From Owenia fusiformis (lineage: Eukaryota > Annelida > Polychaeta > Sabellida > Oweniidae): a stretch of 64,000 bases of DNA. Both the position numbers and the translations under genes were made by a program. A model generated the notes under the pieces. The model did not search any database and was not told the origin of the DNA. It saw nothing but the letters and a program-made list of their open reading frames with translations. Positions 13,034-25,340 of the stretch are shown piece after piece (position 1 is the first letter of the stretch; the number at the start of each line of letters is the position of its first letter). The stretch is from NCBI GenBank assembly GCA_903813345.2, contig CAIIXF020000006.1, positions 35,750,436 through 35,814,435 of the forward strand, read 5' to 3'.

Positions 13034-13245
13034 AAAAAGGTCATGCTCAGGGGGGGGGGGGGGGTCGCAGGGGTCGGGCCAAAATTTCTTTCAAAATCGT
13101 GCAGTTTTTCACCATTTTCAGCACTTCTCAAGTGATTTTAGCCATATTTGGGCCAAAATTGTCAAATGTGAACCCCACCTGGAATTTTTTGAAAACTGAC
13201 CCCCCCCCCCCCCCCCCTTGGCAAATCCTGGCTATGGGCCTGCTC
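13034..13245. repeat. G-tract dispersed repeat, inverted copy
   Basis: Body matches the family at 11435-11740 and 51475-51625 (AAAATCGTGCAGTTTTTCAC, GGCCAAAATTGTCAAATGTG) and is bounded by G13 and C17 runs. No coding content. Confidence 0.7.
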
Positions 13246-13389
13246 AAGCAGCCTAATCAGGCACTAGCAGTTTATGACCCCTATTATGTTGATAAATAAT
13301 TGGAATTAAATGAGACTGGTTGTAGTCCCGGGGTTGTTGTCCAAGTTGCCATGAATCTAGCGGGGCTCACTGCAAATGAGATATCTTTC

Positions 13390-13670
13390 AGGGGCGTAGT
13401 CAGCTTTCAGTCAGTTTGGGGAGGGGCGCAATCGCCAAAAAAAGTTGGTTATCAGTCGGGGGTGCGATTGTGGCCTAAACAAGCCAAAAGTTAAAATTTG
13501 TCTTGAATTTTACAAAAATTGATGCAACTTCTTTCAAATTGAGCTAGAAACTTCAAACAAAAAGCATTTTGAAGCTCTTAGTCTCATTGTTATATTTTCA
13601 TTGGTTATGGGGGACGAGGGGGTGCGATCGCTCCCATCGTATCCCTCCCCCCTTGGCTATGCATATGTAT
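13390..13670 (+). repeat. 'GTAGTCAG / GTGCGATCGC' dispersed repeat, plus copy
   Basis: Matches 35455-35660 over GGGGGTGCGATTGTGGC, ACAAAAATTGATGCAACTTC and AGCATTTTGAAGCTCTT blocks, and the minus-strand copy at 8440-8645. About 280 bases; ends indistinct. Confidence 0.75.
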
Positions 13671-13868
13671 TTGTGGATTAGATCTTGGTTCTGGATATTT
13701 GGGACTTTTTGCACGACCTGACTGGCTCTCTTTGCCTAATGGCAGATGTTTAGCCTAAATTGGGCCCAAAACTTCAAGTTTGTTGCCCAAAATTTGGGTG
13801 GGACTTTGACCTCCCCCCCCCCCACTCCTCTTGATTTCCAGGACCGCCCCTGACAACTGCCTTCCTTT

Positions 13869-13893
13869 CCCCCCCCCCCCCCCCCCCCCCCCC
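13869..13893. repeat. C25 homopolymer
   Basis: Uninterrupted run of 25 cytosines about 290 bases upstream of the long exon at 14180. It closes a GC-rich repeat-derived stretch (13790-13895). Confidence 0.95.
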
Positions 13894-13956
13894 GGCCCGT
13901 GTTAAAGGTACAGTTGCATATGACTAAAATAGTCTTTAGTTGACAGTAACACCATC

Positions 13957-14055
13957 TATAAATGCATGTAGAAAAATGTTAAGAACAAAATTGGTGAATC
14001 CAAACGTCCATGATTTGCAAGTGGCCCAGTGCCCTCAGATGACCTGCGCATGCGT
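13957..14055 (+). promoter_or_regulatory. candidate promoter of the long-isoform exon
   Basis: TATAAAT (13957-13963) lies 217 bases before the ATG at 14180, and a TGCGCATGCGT NRF-1-type palindrome lies at 14045-14055. The spacing allows a transcription start near 13990. Motif matches only; the TATA-like string alone is weak in AT-rich DNA. Confidence 0.3.
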
Positions 14056-14179
14056 ACATGAGTACTCAGCTACGAAAACATTGGAAATCTGGAATATCTT
14101 GAGTATATTTTCTGCAAATAACACTATTATACGTCAATGTATGGACAATTATTAATGTGGATATGAATAATTAGAATGC

Positions 14180-15644
14180 ATGGAGGATACACTTGTTGAA
14201 AAGCCTTTATCAAACCCTATTGATCATGGGCTAGCACGAGAAACAGAGCCTCCCACTGGCTCAATAAAATCGCTTTTCAAGCAGGCACCTGTGGATATGA
14301 ATTTGCCAGGGGGGTTCGAATTTCAAAATACACAATTGCATAACATGGACCAGAATATACAGGAGCCTCAAAGCTTTCCAAGCAGTACTGGTCAAAGTAT
14401 TCAGGGACGATTGAATGCTCCGTGTTTTGACGTTCAGTCGAGATCTATCCAAGAGCGACCACCCCCTGAACGAAATATTCTTCAGGAAGCCCAGCATGCA
14501 CTGCAAGAGGCCATGATTCAAGGTGCGGTAAAGAATGTACAGAAAACTCTTGATACACTCCGGTATGATGGTAGAAAAAGTCGGGATTCAACTTCGCCCA
14601 AATCAGAACATGGAGTTGTGCAAAATGTACTGAAAACACTAGATACACTTCAACGTTTTGAAACTCAGGGTCGTACTATTCAAGATCGATCTTTCCCCCA
14701 GCCCAAAAATTCAGAAACTGGTCAAAGCCTCAATCAACGTTGTTTTGAAACACAGAGCGGAAGTGCATCAGACCTTCCATCCCCTCAGTTAAGCAATTCG
14801 CAAACAATTCAAGACCTCAATCTTCAACGTTACGCGCCCCATGGTAGGCATATTCATGAGCTGCAATCCCCCAAAACTAACAATTCTGAAAATAGTCAAG
14901 GGGTTCCCCTTCAACGTTATGGCCAGAACATGCAAGACCTCCCATCACCCCAATCTAGTACCTCAGATAATGTTTCAAATCTTCAAAGGTTTACACAGCA
15001 GGGTAGTCGAAGCATTCAAGACCTCCCATCACCTCAGTCAAACAGCAAGGAAGATGGCCGTAGCATCAGTTCGCATCATTTTGAAGGGAGCAAATTAACG
15101 GAATTGAGCAGCAAGGACGTGGAACGTTTAGCATCCCAGCACTATGATGTTTCTTCTGGTCCATCTTTACATCAACAGCCAAATAATCGAGATGACACAA
15201 TTCAACAGCGACAGAACCATGCTCAACGTTTTGAAATGCAAAATGTGCGGGCACTACCTGTATCGCAGCATACCGATATGATAAGTATGCAAAATCGCAT
15301 CAACTCTCAGCAGTTTGACAGCGATAATGTGCAAGAACTACGGAGAGTACAAAGAAATGAATTACACGACATTCAAGAACGTCTAAATTCACAGCGATCC
15401 CCAGGGTTTGACGGCTGTGACATTCAAAAAGAGCAAAATCTTGATGATTCCCTTGGTCCACCCGCTCCAGATGTCCATGAAATAATACATGATGGAGGTG
15501 ATAAAATTAGGGATGACACGGCTACTGAACAGGACTCGCCTGTATCGCGATCAAGTCACCATGGCTCGCTATGTGACCTCAACCTTGTGGCCAATGAGAA
15601 TACAGAAGAGGGGGATGACCATGAATCACAACGTAGAGATGAGG
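14180..15644 (+). CDS. long alternative N-terminal exon (488 codons), possible long FTZ-F1 isoform
   Basis: An open frame starts at ATG 14180, with an in-frame TAA 12 bases upstream, and runs 488 codons to ...SQRRDE, then one G and a good donor GTAAGA (15645). Reading through gives only 16 more residues before a stop, so the donor is the likelier end. The last G plus CT of the exon at 35922 gives Ala and keeps frame into ...SSSMGDYQF and the zinc fingers. The protein is rich in Gln, Asn, Ser, Pro and Asp and looks disordered. Residues about 115-160 hold two KTLDTL repeats. Residues about 155-295 hold imperfect repeats of the form LQRF...GRxIQDLPSPQ. The C-terminal 90 residues are acidic. Long alternative N-termini on FTZ-F1 are known from Drosophila (alpha form), but this sequence is not recognisably homologous to it. 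Membership in the receptor gene is inferred from phase and order; it could belong to another gene. Confidence 0.6.
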
Positions 15645-17090
15645 GTAAGAATGAATTAAGATTCAAGTGTTTTAATCATGCCCTGAATTTCAATTAACTA
15701 TAAAAGGATCATATATTTTTAGGTGTAATCTATTACCAGTGCCACCACCCCCTGCCTCTTCTCATGCTTCCCTGAACGATTTTCTGTCTTTGGAGTAGAT
15801 AGTCTAAGTCTCACCCCCCCCCCTCTCCCTTATGCTTATTCAACAAAACTGTCCATAGGTTTAATCAATTTTGAGTAACATCCATGTTCAGTTAACCCCT
15901 CGTGCATCAAGCATGTTCTCCTCTCTACAGTGATCCCCAGAATTTCTAGAGAGAGTGGGACATTTTGAAGTGGTAAAATATGGGCAAGGTGTAAGACTTA
16001 AAGGACTCTTGGACCAACCCATAGTCACACAATGTCCAGTATTATACCATTGTTATCTGTCAGTCGTATGAAATACCTCGATGATCAAAATGGAACCAGC
16101 CTAGCTTTGCATTTTGATTGGGAAGAAATGTAATTTTTGTGTAATAATTAGCTGCCTAGCTTTTTATCTGACTCAACACAATCAAAAATTTGAAGTCATT
16201 TCAGGTCACCCCATCATTAATATGGAACAGGAATATCTGTCTAACTTAACTGTCTTGTATGTTGAAGTACACCCTGTGTTAATTTTTGAAAATGTAAGAG
16301 TGCATACATACAGTTAAATATATTTGTACAATGCAGAGTTGTGAATGCAACTTGTTTACGCATTCTATGCATTTGTGTTTAGGAAAGGAACAAACAATCT
16401 TTAAGTCTCCTTTGAATTATTCAAAAACTCATAAAAAGAAATAAAATCTGCTGAACCTTTGAGTATATTTTTCACAAGTCGCATCACAGAATGAAAAGAT
16501 TTATTGTAAAAAAATATCAGGAATGCTAAAACCTAGTGCCATAAATTCATGCAAAATATTTTGGACTCGACTGTGGTAAATAGAATAATGGAAGTTCTAT
16601 TTTACCTAGTACATTTAGTAATGGGATACTTATGTTTACCTGTTCTTGCTATTTATAAGGGGGAGGAGGGGGGGGGGGGTAAAGAGAAATAGATAGTCTA
16701 GCAACAAGCCCTTGTGAGCCACAAGTTGTTGTGATGGTGAGGTAGATAAAGAGGGTACACACTCTTGAAGCAAGATTTTTGAGTCTAAGTTACTTTTTGC
16801 ATTGAATAAATAGGTCAACAATCAAAAAATACTTTTCTGCTGAAAACTGTCAAATTATGGATAGTTTTTCAAATGTGCACATATATCTGTTAAAAAATTA
16901 ATATTTTCAAAACAGGAGGTAAATTTCACATAATGTCAGTATCAGTTTTGTAAACATACTAAATAGATATAAACATAAAAGTGTAACATGATCTAACACA
17001 GCTCATGGCTCAGTTAATGCTGGGGTGATCTAAGGTCACCAAACAAAATAGATGATATTCACTTTACAGGTTAATGTCAGTGGAGTAATA
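15645..17090. other. presumed intron, no gene
   Basis: Begins with the GTAAGA donor. Contains C-runs (15813-15822) and G-runs (16669-16679) and otherwise AT-rich sequence. Short frames at 16114-16317 and 16636-16821 show no domain-like features. Confidence 0.5.
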
Positions 17091-17293
17091 CAGTGAAGCC
17101 TGTATACTTGAACACCTCTCAATTCAAACACCTCTCAGTATAAACACTTTTCCTTGGTGTTTGGTGTTCCAAATTTGTCATCTCTCATTGGTTCATGTCT
17201 CCACCCCATTGACTCAAATATTTGAAAAACCTTGTATGTGAACACCTGCTAATTCGAATACTTGCAGCCCGTTGGTGTTCAAAGATTTTAGTG
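17091..17293. mobile_element. 'AAACCTGT' MITE copy 1
   Basis: CAGTGAAGCCTGTATACTTG at the left, repeated GAACACCT motifs inside, and ...GATTTTAGTG at the right, with TA on both sides. Member of the TA-flanked family also seen at 18897, 20222, 20474, 23518, 36595, 43475, 61910 and 62471. Small size and TA duplication fit a Tc1/mariner or pogo-type MITE. Confidence 0.65.
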
Positions 17294-18289
17294 TATTAGT
17301 ATGAGTAGTGTTAAAGGATCGTGTTTGTGTAACATTTTAAGATTTTAAGATTGGATAAACTAGTGATGCAAGGGAAATTGTCAAATTACACACTCATGTT
17401 GAAAACAACCAACAAACATAAAAAATCTGATACCAAGAACCAATAAAACAAACAAATTATTTAGTTATCAAAATGAATAAAGTAGCATACCGTGTCAGTG
17501 TATGTGTGAAATAATTTAGAGATTCATATTTGATCAGTGACACTTGTTTTTTAATAATATTCTATTGCTGGTTGCTAATAAATGAATTAATCCATGTAGA
17601 ACAAACATATAAACGTGAAGTGATATCATTATATTGATCTGGAGTCGTCATGCACCAGTTGAAACACAATCTCAATAGATAAGAAGGAAGCGGACCCTCA
17701 ATCTTCCTTATGAAATATAGACATATATGATATAATTACATCATGCTTTGATTTGTACGTCATATAACCAGTATATACGCAATTCTCATGCATAACCTGG
17801 ATGGATGGGGAGTTTCATTGATTTCCTTATTTGTAGGTATTATGTTTCTCTCTAGTTCGTGTATCATTATAAATTCTGATAATTGTCGCATTGTTTTGAG
17901 TCAAAATGCAGATTACTAGAAATTAATAGGGTTTTTATATGATTTTATTTATTTTCATAAAGATGGAGCAATATTAGGGGTGAAAAGTAGTTCATGTGAA
18001 AATGAGGACATTACATAAATTTATGGCACCCTTTTGACAATTTTAAGGGGAAGTTAAGTTAATTTTATGGTTCTGGGCCCCGTGTGCCTCCTCTCAAGAT
18101 CCCCTCCTTAGTCACAATCACATTTGTTAAAAAAGATAACGCCATATCCCCGCCTGACTGCGTCATCAGCAGGCAACTCAGATCATCACATTTCACCCCT
18201 TAGCCTATGCAAGAGGAGGGAAATCCCCATGATTCAATTGATGACATACAATTTCCTCCTTCGCGTACCTCCTTTCCCGGAAGTACTTA

Positions 18290-18500
18290 CCCTCTATCTT
18301 GATTTTCAAAGTTTTCAAATTTACCTAGTTTTAAACCAATCAATGATTGACTCGCTAAACCAATCAGCGACGATGTCATCTCAATACAGATTTACATTAT
18401 AAGCGTATGTCATCTTTGAACCCTGCCTGGGGTTTCTTTCCCTCTTAGCCTATGCATAATATGAGTGGGGCAGTGGTGATCTTATATACATTTCTCGCTG
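18290..18500. promoter_or_regulatory. CCAAT-rich candidate regulatory segment
   Basis: Two ACCAATCA boxes at about 18339 and 18359 lie 20 bases apart in a locally GC-richer stretch, with TATATACA near 18483. This is promoter-like in composition, but I see no clear coding exon immediately downstream. Confidence 0.25.
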
Positions 18501-18896
18501 AAGGATCCCACTTGTCATTCTTCTTGAGCCAGAGCCACCAGTGCAAGAATTAAGAAAAAAGCAAAAAAATCCACATTCTTATCAATTTAAAAAACATCAA
18601 GTGTTAGAATCAGAAAATTAACTTCTACCATCCTTTAGTAGTAATAAAGAACATGATGTACTTTGGCCATATGTTTTTGAGTTGGAGATAAGAATAATTA
18701 CATTTGTATAATTTAAACTTTAGAAAAACAGACCAGTTTTACGTCATCTTAAGTTTCTAGAACTATCTTGATAAAATTGATAAAACATAGTTGAATGACC
18801 AAGACAATGGGAAAAATATATGACTCCAAAATTATAAGTATTTTAGAAAAAGTTGGCTCTTGAGACACAAACTGTATATGTAATTAACAATATATA

Positions 18897-19054
18897 GTTA
18901 GACCTGTCAAAGTGGAACACCCTAGGTAGCTCTAAAAAGAGTTCCACTAAGGACGTGTTTCACCTACAGAGGTTCATTTAACATGAAGTCAGTTGGTCTT
19001 AGAATCTGAAAAGTTTCTACTAACATAGGTGTTCTACTTCTAGAAGTTTCACTG
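18897..19054. mobile_element. 'AAACCTGT' MITE copy 2
   Basis: GTTAGACCTGTCAAAGTGGA at the left and TTCTAGAAGTTTCACTG at the right, flanked by TA. The internal GTGGAACACC and GTGTTCTACTTC blocks form the inverted arms. Confidence 0.65.
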
Positions 19055-19352
19055 TACAACATCTTATAGTAGGTGTGAGGGGTATCATAGTAGACCACAA
19101 GCATCTGTAACTTTCCCTAGTCTTGTATTAAGACCCTATGTATACCCCCTCTATGCCTTCTTTGCCAGGAAGAGGTGTGTGGGGGAGTATAAGCTCTCAA
19201 TGCAAGACTACTTTTCCAAATGCCAGGTGTAAAAAAACAGAAAGATGTGTTGAACATCAGAATAGTAAAAGAGAGGTAGGCCTGTAGCTACCCTTTGCCA
19301 AGGGGCATTCAGTACTGTACTTCAAAATTCCAGGAGGTTAAAAGTTTACAGT

Positions 19353-19487
19353 GGAGAGTTTAAGCTTGCAATGTTTTTCACAACCTAAACATGAACACAA
19401 AATATTTAAACAATGCATTTGTATGGGTGATTGGTCATACATACCATAGGTTGGCATTTCGATTTTATATGCAAGCTTAAACTCCCT
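19353..19487. mobile_element. GAGTTTAAGCTTGCA MITE
   Basis: Terminal inverted repeats GGAGAGTTTAAGCTTGCA and TGCAAGCTTAAACTCCC enclose about 100 bases, including TTTTTCACAACCTAAACATG. A decayed relative lies at 4512-4622. It is followed by a fragment of the G-tract dispersed repeat (19495-19620). Confidence 0.75.
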
Positions 19488-20221
19488 AATGTTGGCCCAA
19501 AATTACTTGAAAAGTGCTCAAAATGACTATCAACTGCATGATTTTGAAAATGATTTTGGGACCTGCGACATCCTCCGATCACAGGGCTTCAAAATCCAGA
19601 ATATATTCTTTCTTTTTACCCCCTGCGATAAGCAGTAAGCATTTCCCCCATTAAGAACTCGCAATCTGATTGGCTGTCGCAACACTGCGACAGAAATCAT
19701 GTCACAGTATAAGTCATTGCGCATAATTAGATCACACGATTCAGTTTAATCGGGCACTTCCAAATTGGTTATAGCAGGGGGAAGGAGGTACGGATTTTGG
19801 ATACCTGCTTAGGAGGATGGACCTGGGAGGGCTTAACCTTTATATTTTACCTAGATCCTCCATGACATATTCAACAGCAGCTTGCTCCAACTAAACACAT
19901 ACCTGAAATGAACAGTTACAGATATATATGTACATATGTACATAGCATGGTATAAGCCCCCAGATCAACAAATAATTCGTTGGTTATTTCTGTAAGTGCA
20001 TAGTTATTTCTATGTTTTGGTTCTATGCTCTGGTGTTATTTTTAGACTTTGGGAAGCAGCATTTGTAGTAATAGTGATGTAAGCAGATGATAGCTATCTG
20101 TTTTCAATACTCATCTTTGCAAAATAAGAATCTTGAAATCATAGTATACTGGCTTCCGATGCCTTGAAAACAGAGTCCAATCATGCTTTCAAGTTTTAAT
20201 GTCAAATAAGACCAAGACCAA

Positions 20222-20319
20222 CTGACTTAATGTTAAGTTGAACCTCTTTAAGTGGAACACCTTGCAAGTGGAACACATTTAGAGGTATCAAAGTGGATCC
20301 ACTTAGATAGGTTTAACTG
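20222..20319. mobile_element. 'AAACCTGT' MITE copy 3 (short)
   Basis: GTTGAACCTCTTTAAGTGGA at the left and CTTAGATAGGTTTAACTG followed by TA at the right. About 100 bases, internally deleted relative to other copies. Confidence 0.6.
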
Positions 20320-20473
20320 TATGTACAAATGAGATTTAAAGCGATACTGAAACACCTAAAATAAACACCACTGTAGGATAGTTTGTTAATAGTACGTAAA
20401 GGGTAGTTGGCACAAAAAAAGAACACCAGAAGATTATGTACTGCCTGGTCATATTTTGCTATATTTTTAATTA

Positions 20474-20604
20474 CAGGAAAACCTCTCTAATCTGAACACT
20501 TTTGAGACTGGCAGAAATTGTTCAGATTAGCAGGTGTTCATATAAAAGGGTTCACATTTAGAGGTGTTCGGATTAGAGAGGTGTTCGGATATACAGGCTT
20601 TACT
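20474..20604. mobile_element. 'AAACCTGT' MITE copy 4
   Basis: TA then CAGGAAAACCTCTCTAATCT, internal palindromic GTTCAGATTAGCAGGTGTTC, and a right end with AGGTGTTCGGAT and ACAGGCTTTACT then TA. Confidence 0.65.
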
Positions 20605-21770
20605 TATGGAATACTTTAAGAAATATATGATCAGTCAGTTTTTTGATAAAATTTAACCATAATATGTAAATGCTTATTTCAAAAACATCCTTATTTATAT
20701 ATTATTCTGCATATTGTATAGTTAATTTAAGATTAATTCATGGGCACTGGGAGTGATCTTTTTATGTGAAATTAGATTCAGTCAACTGGATAAACTACTA
20801 GATACCAACTTCATTAGTATTCATAAACGGCATGATCTTGCCCTTTAAATATAAACTATGATAGTAAATTACAAAAAATTATGTTCATATTTATCCTGGC
20901 AAATTTTCAAGAAATGTTTTGAAAGGTAAGTACATTTGTTTAACGCCTACAACTGATAAGTGTTAACCCTAAATAGCCAGCCCTTTTGCAAAACTTACAT
21001 TTAACTATGTCATTTCACTTAATCTTTTTTCAAAAGCATTTTGTCCTTAAGTTTTAAGAAAAAATTGGTCAATTATCCTTAGATTTCAAGTGTGTTTTTT
21101 AAGGTCAGTTGTTTGTTTAACAGCTTTGCTTTTTCAAACAAATGTTTTTCACCTTTCAATAACATGCCAATCTGGTGAATGAAATGTTGCTTATGTTCAT
21201 AATGTTTGTTTGTTTGATCATTGTTTGTTTGTTCATTTGTTTGTCTGTTTCTTGTTTGTTTGCTTGGTTTTCATCTGTCAATTTGCTTTGTATGTATCTT
21301 TAAACAGTTACTTCAATACATGTAGAAAATTATTGATTTTCAATAAGTTCATCGTAATGTAATTAACGTCAGTCAGCATTTATAACCGTTGGGCTATGGA
21401 AGTATTGCTGTTGGTCAGTTTCCCCTTGTCCATATTAAATCAGTTTGCTATAAATTACTCCCTGCCTTCCATGCTGTCCGGCCAGTACACTACACTGTAA
21501 TTATGGATTAGCATGGGAAGGTAGATTATATGCAGTGCTGAAGTGGAATCAGCACTTGTGTTTTTTCTATTTGGTCAACTGAGGTAACTGCAGTAAATCA
21601 TTTGCAGAAAAACCGCAGTGTTCAACGAGAGATTGGCCACAGGTTGCGACCTGGCGATCGTAGAATGAACACACGTTATCTCGAGAGTTTTTCAGATAAT
21701 ATTGAGTGTCCACAATATGTTTTCTGAGCAGAAAATGTAGTTGTTTTCAATTCATTCTTTCTGGACTTAG
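20605..21770. other. repeat-poor intronic segment upstream of the MEEYY exon
   Basis: No MITE is seen in this 1.2 kb. It holds a TTTG-rich microsatellite-like patch (about 21190-21260), CTATAAAT at 21447-21454 and an inverted CCAAT (ATTGG, 21632-21636). It could contain the promoter for the exon at 21771. The stretch 21740-21770 is pyrimidine-rich and ends in AG. Confidence 0.35.
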
Positions 21771-21867
21771 ATATGAACAATGGAAGAATATTATAATGAA
21801 TGTATAAATGGATATAATCCTATTTCGGATGATGTTCTGGATATATTATCTGTTCCCACTGTCACGG
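21771..21867 (+). CDS. short alternative first coding exon 'MEEYY' of the NR5A-like receptor
   Basis: ATG at 21780 in an ideal context (ACAATGG), with an in-frame TGA two codons upstream, encodes 29 residues: MEEYYNECINGYNPISDD, VLDILSVPTVT. One G follows, then donor GTAGGT (21868). Joined to the exon at 35922, the G completes an Ala codon and frame is kept into the zinc fingers. The sequence before it (TTCATTCTTTCTGGACTTAG) looks like a 3' splice site at 21770, so a noncoding 5' exon may lie upstream. The acidic, hydrophobic DDVLDIL patch resembles a short activation motif. The link to the receptor rests on phase, orientation and order; no transcript was seen. Confidence 0.55.
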
Positions 21868-23240
21868 GTAGGTAGAACTATTTTTTTGATTTTCCCATAT
21901 CCCTTTTCATATAAACATATTATCTGAAACACAATCAATGCCTATAACAGTATGGTGCACCAAAATTAGAATATAGAAAAAATTGTTTCAGTGTTAAAAA
22001 TAACTTTTAATGGATGATTTTACCTTCACTAGAATTTCTCACAACAGGCTAAATAAATCAAAACAACAGGCAATGAAAATTAATGGAAATCATAAATTTA
22101 ACATGAAAAGGTTGAAAAGTCCCTAAAAACAACAGACGATTTTGTGAAAACAACTGGTGAAAATCGCCTGTTGCCTGCTGCTAATGAAACCCCTGCAAGT
22201 GATAAAAAGACTATTTTTATTTTATTAGAAAAAGATAAAAATGAATTTAGAACTATAACAAGTCTTCAATGAATGCTAATAAAAGCTATATCTCCATTCT
22301 ATCTATGATTATACCTGCATCTTTCAAAAGTTATATTAATTGAAAGGAATATGTCAAGTTATTAAAAAATGCAACAGGTATATGCCTAACTGTGGGTTCA
22401 GTTTAGTTTTTTCAACCCACACCTGTGAGTACAGATATGAACAATTACATGCAATACAAAGTTAATACATTGTAGAGATATTTTTCATACTGTGTCTGTG
22501 AATTTATATACCCCTTTTATAGCACTGAGAAAATAAAAAAATAGAATTCATTTGAAAATAGTAAGTCATTAGATTCAAGTTTAAAGTACTTGTTTAGAAA
22601 TAACATGTAAGTCAAATACAGAAAGTTAATCTGTACGATTTTAGCAATCATCATTCAAAAGATTATCTGTTAGATTTGGTATTTGACATAATACAGAAGA
22701 GTCAAATGAACATGTGAGAATTCAATTCAAAGGCAATTTAAATCATAATGATAAGACATCATCTTGCTTCATCAAGCTTCAGACCTATCCTCACCTTGAT
22801 TCACCCAAAAAATTATTGGTTATACAATGTACACTAAATAAACAAACCCCAGCTTATGCGCTGTCTTGAATTTCATCATCCAAAGGAAGGGTCTTTGTCA
22901 CCACAGTCCAGTTTTCTGTGACACGAATACATCCCTGCCTTCCGTTATTGCCTCTCGCTTCTTTTTGATAGGGTTTCATAGAATTCATGATCAGAAGAAA
23001 TTTACCGCAAATCTTTTCAAACAATATCTCTATTTTTATTTTCTAAATACTGATTCAGGGGCCTAATTTAAATAATTCCCTCAACTGTGATTGGCGCATG
23101 GGCTATCCCACGCACTCCGCGAAGCATTTCTACGAATGAGACACCACATATTACTTAGCTCTCAAGTTTGTCATATGAACCCACGCGATGGAACGTAGTG
23201 ATTGAGTGTGGGAACCGACGATGAAATGACATCCCAAGTT
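21868..23240. other. intronic, no gene recognised
   Basis: AT-rich sequence between the MEEYY exon and a 52-bp minisatellite. A GC-richer patch at 23080-23230 (GATTGGCGCATGGGC, CGCACTCCGCG) could be regulatory. Confidence 0.4.
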
Positions 23241-23516
23241 TTTAATCCACATCTGCGCTGTAGCATAAGCATATAGATTTTAGAAAAACATGTACATGTA
23301 TTTAATCCACATCAGCTGTAGTATAAGCATATGGATTTTAGAAAAACATGCATTTAATCCACATCAGCTGTAGCATAAGCATATGGATTTTAGAAAAACA
23401 TGTATTTAATCCATATCAGCTGTAGCATAAGCATATGGATTTTAGAAAAACATGTATTTAATCCACATCAGCTGTAGTATAAGCATAGCTCTTTGATTTT
23501 AGAAAAACATGTATAT
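23241..23516. repeat. 52-bp minisatellite, about five copies
   Basis: Unit TTTAATCCACATCAGCTGTA, then GCATAAGCATATGGATTTTA, then GAAAAACATGTA. The first copy carries a small insertion and the last has a CTCTT insertion. It abuts a MITE on its right. Confidence 0.9.
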
Positions 23517-23517
23517 A

Positions 23518-23702
23518 CAGTAAAACTTGTCTTATCTGAACATCACTGGAACCAGTCAAAAGTGTTCGTATCTAAGGCAAGTGTTCTCATTTCAGTGTTT
23601 TGTAACCAGAAAGTATAGGGCAAATTAAAAGATGTGACAGAAAAAGTTTTATATTGAGAGGTATTCAGAAAAGAGAAATGTTTAGAAATACAGGTTTTAC
23701 TG
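23518..23702. mobile_element. 'AAACCTGT' MITE copy 5 (clean ends)
   Basis: CAGTAAAACTTGTCTTATCT at the left and TACAGGTTTTACTG at the right, with TA target duplications at 23516-23517 and 23703-23704. This is the clearest 185-bp example of the family. Confidence 0.8.
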
Positions 23703-23885
23703 TACATGGTTTTTTTATAAAAATTTGAATATTATTCCTTCATCGATTCTTTAAATCTGTGTATATATAGATTGCAAGGTAGGGGTAAGGTATAACAGAT
23801 TATTACCACCTTGCCGGGCCAGTTCTAGGGGTTTTAGTGCTAGTTTAGAAGGCATTCATTTTACTATATCGACCTGAGAAATGTG

Positions 23886-23893
23886 TGACGTCA
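23886..23893. promoter_or_regulatory. CRE palindrome TGACGTCA
   Basis: Exact cAMP-response-element palindrome in the intron. Further exact copies are at 24979-24986 and 31895-31902. Confidence 0.35.
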
Positions 23894-24095
23894 TAGTGGT
23901 GGACCATATGGACCGGTCTAGAATATATTCTGGACCAGCGATTTTCCCCGGGAAATTAGATATCGCTCAATGCGTAAGATTTTCTTGCTATTTCAGCCCT
24001 GTTCGTTAATGGTGGTAAAAATACTAATAACGTAATTTCTGCAAGCAATATAGTGAAATATTGCCCTTAGAAATGACGTTATTGTACTATTTATA

Positions 24096-24104
24096 TGGCC
24101 TTGA
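24096..24104 (-). promoter_or_regulatory. FTZ-F1/SF-1-type site
   Basis: TGGCCTTGA is the complement of TCAAGGCCA, a perfect match to the NR5A monomer consensus YCAAGGYCR. Possible autoregulation; sequence match only. Confidence 0.3.
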
Positions 24105-24978
24105 GATATATTTAGAAATCTATGATTCCAAGGATGAATTTGTGACATTCATCTTCTATTTATTTTTATTCGTTGGGAATATTGATTTATATTAGTGGTG
24201 CAAAAAATCAGGAGTCGATGTGATTATGAAATATAAAGCCAGAAGTCGACAAAAAAACGCATCTTTTGATCCTCATTTCTTAAAGAGTTAATGAAGAAAA
24301 TTGCTTTTAATTTACAGTTTATTAATGCCATAATTAACACCAAGATCTATATTAGATCATATTGTTCATATATTCTTTAAATAAACAGCTCAATTCCTTC
24401 TTTTTCAGCATTACACCTAACTAATAAATATGTTTTTCTCTGCGAATATCAAAATTAGTTGTAATTATGCTTAAAACTGACTAAAGAAAGTTGCAATTAT
24501 GAACACTAGATTTGACACAATTATAAGAGAACCTCAACCTCAATGCTTCGATAATGTGATTATACGATTATCTCCTGCACCAATGATTAATTCTTTGTGG
24601 GGGGGGGGTAGTCTTACTCTTGGGTGAACTATGTATACTCAGAGTTTTGTTTTCAGTTGCTATGTTTATTTAGTGCATTGTCATAGTAATTGTTTGTTTA
24701 AAGTATGTATAAGATTGCCTAAAACACGTGAGCCTCCATTATTTTATGTTGTTGGTACATCAATAACTGGAGAAATTATCAAATAAATTACACCGTTAAT
24801 GAGTCAGTATTTTTCATATTCTCATTGCTCCATGGGTTTTGAAACCAAACAGCTGAGAAAACGTCGTGAAGATTTGTGAATTCTTACTGAATGACCTAAG
24901 ATACATGTGCACCTTATAATCGAGACTGGGAAATGATAGGCCGAAGAATTCAATAATAATCATATTGAGTGTCATTGA

Positions 24979-24986
24979 TGACGTCA
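24979..24986. promoter_or_regulatory. CRE palindrome TGACGTCA
   Basis: Exact match, 355 bases before the ATG of the candidate exon at 25341 and upstream of a TATAAAA at 25220. Confidence 0.4.
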
Positions 24987-25219
24987 AGATGAATATGCAT
25001 TGTTCAACTTATCATTAAAAATTGGATTGATATTTAAATGGAAAACATTCTTTCGCGTGTAAAGGATTCGTTTGACACTGAGGTATTAGAAGGAATTAGA
25101 TTGAAAATGATGCTTTTGAATCAAAATATAAAGTTATTGAAAAAATAAACGACAACATGTTTTAACCTTTGGGAAAGTATCGATTGATATATCAGGAAAT
25201 ACATTGATGATATTCATCA

Positions 25220-25226
25220 TATAAAA
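25220..25226 (+). promoter_or_regulatory. candidate TATA box
   Basis: TATAAAA lies 121 bases upstream of ATG 25341; the expected start of transcription would be near 25250. The surroundings are AT-rich, so chance is a real alternative. Confidence 0.3.
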
Positions 25227-25340
25227 ACATAACATTATGTATGAAATCTAATCAATAGCAAAGGTTGCTTGGAAAATTATCTTAAAGAAAAATTTAGGTA
25301 TGGGACTATTTGAAATGAGACTATAAGAAATGAAACTAAT

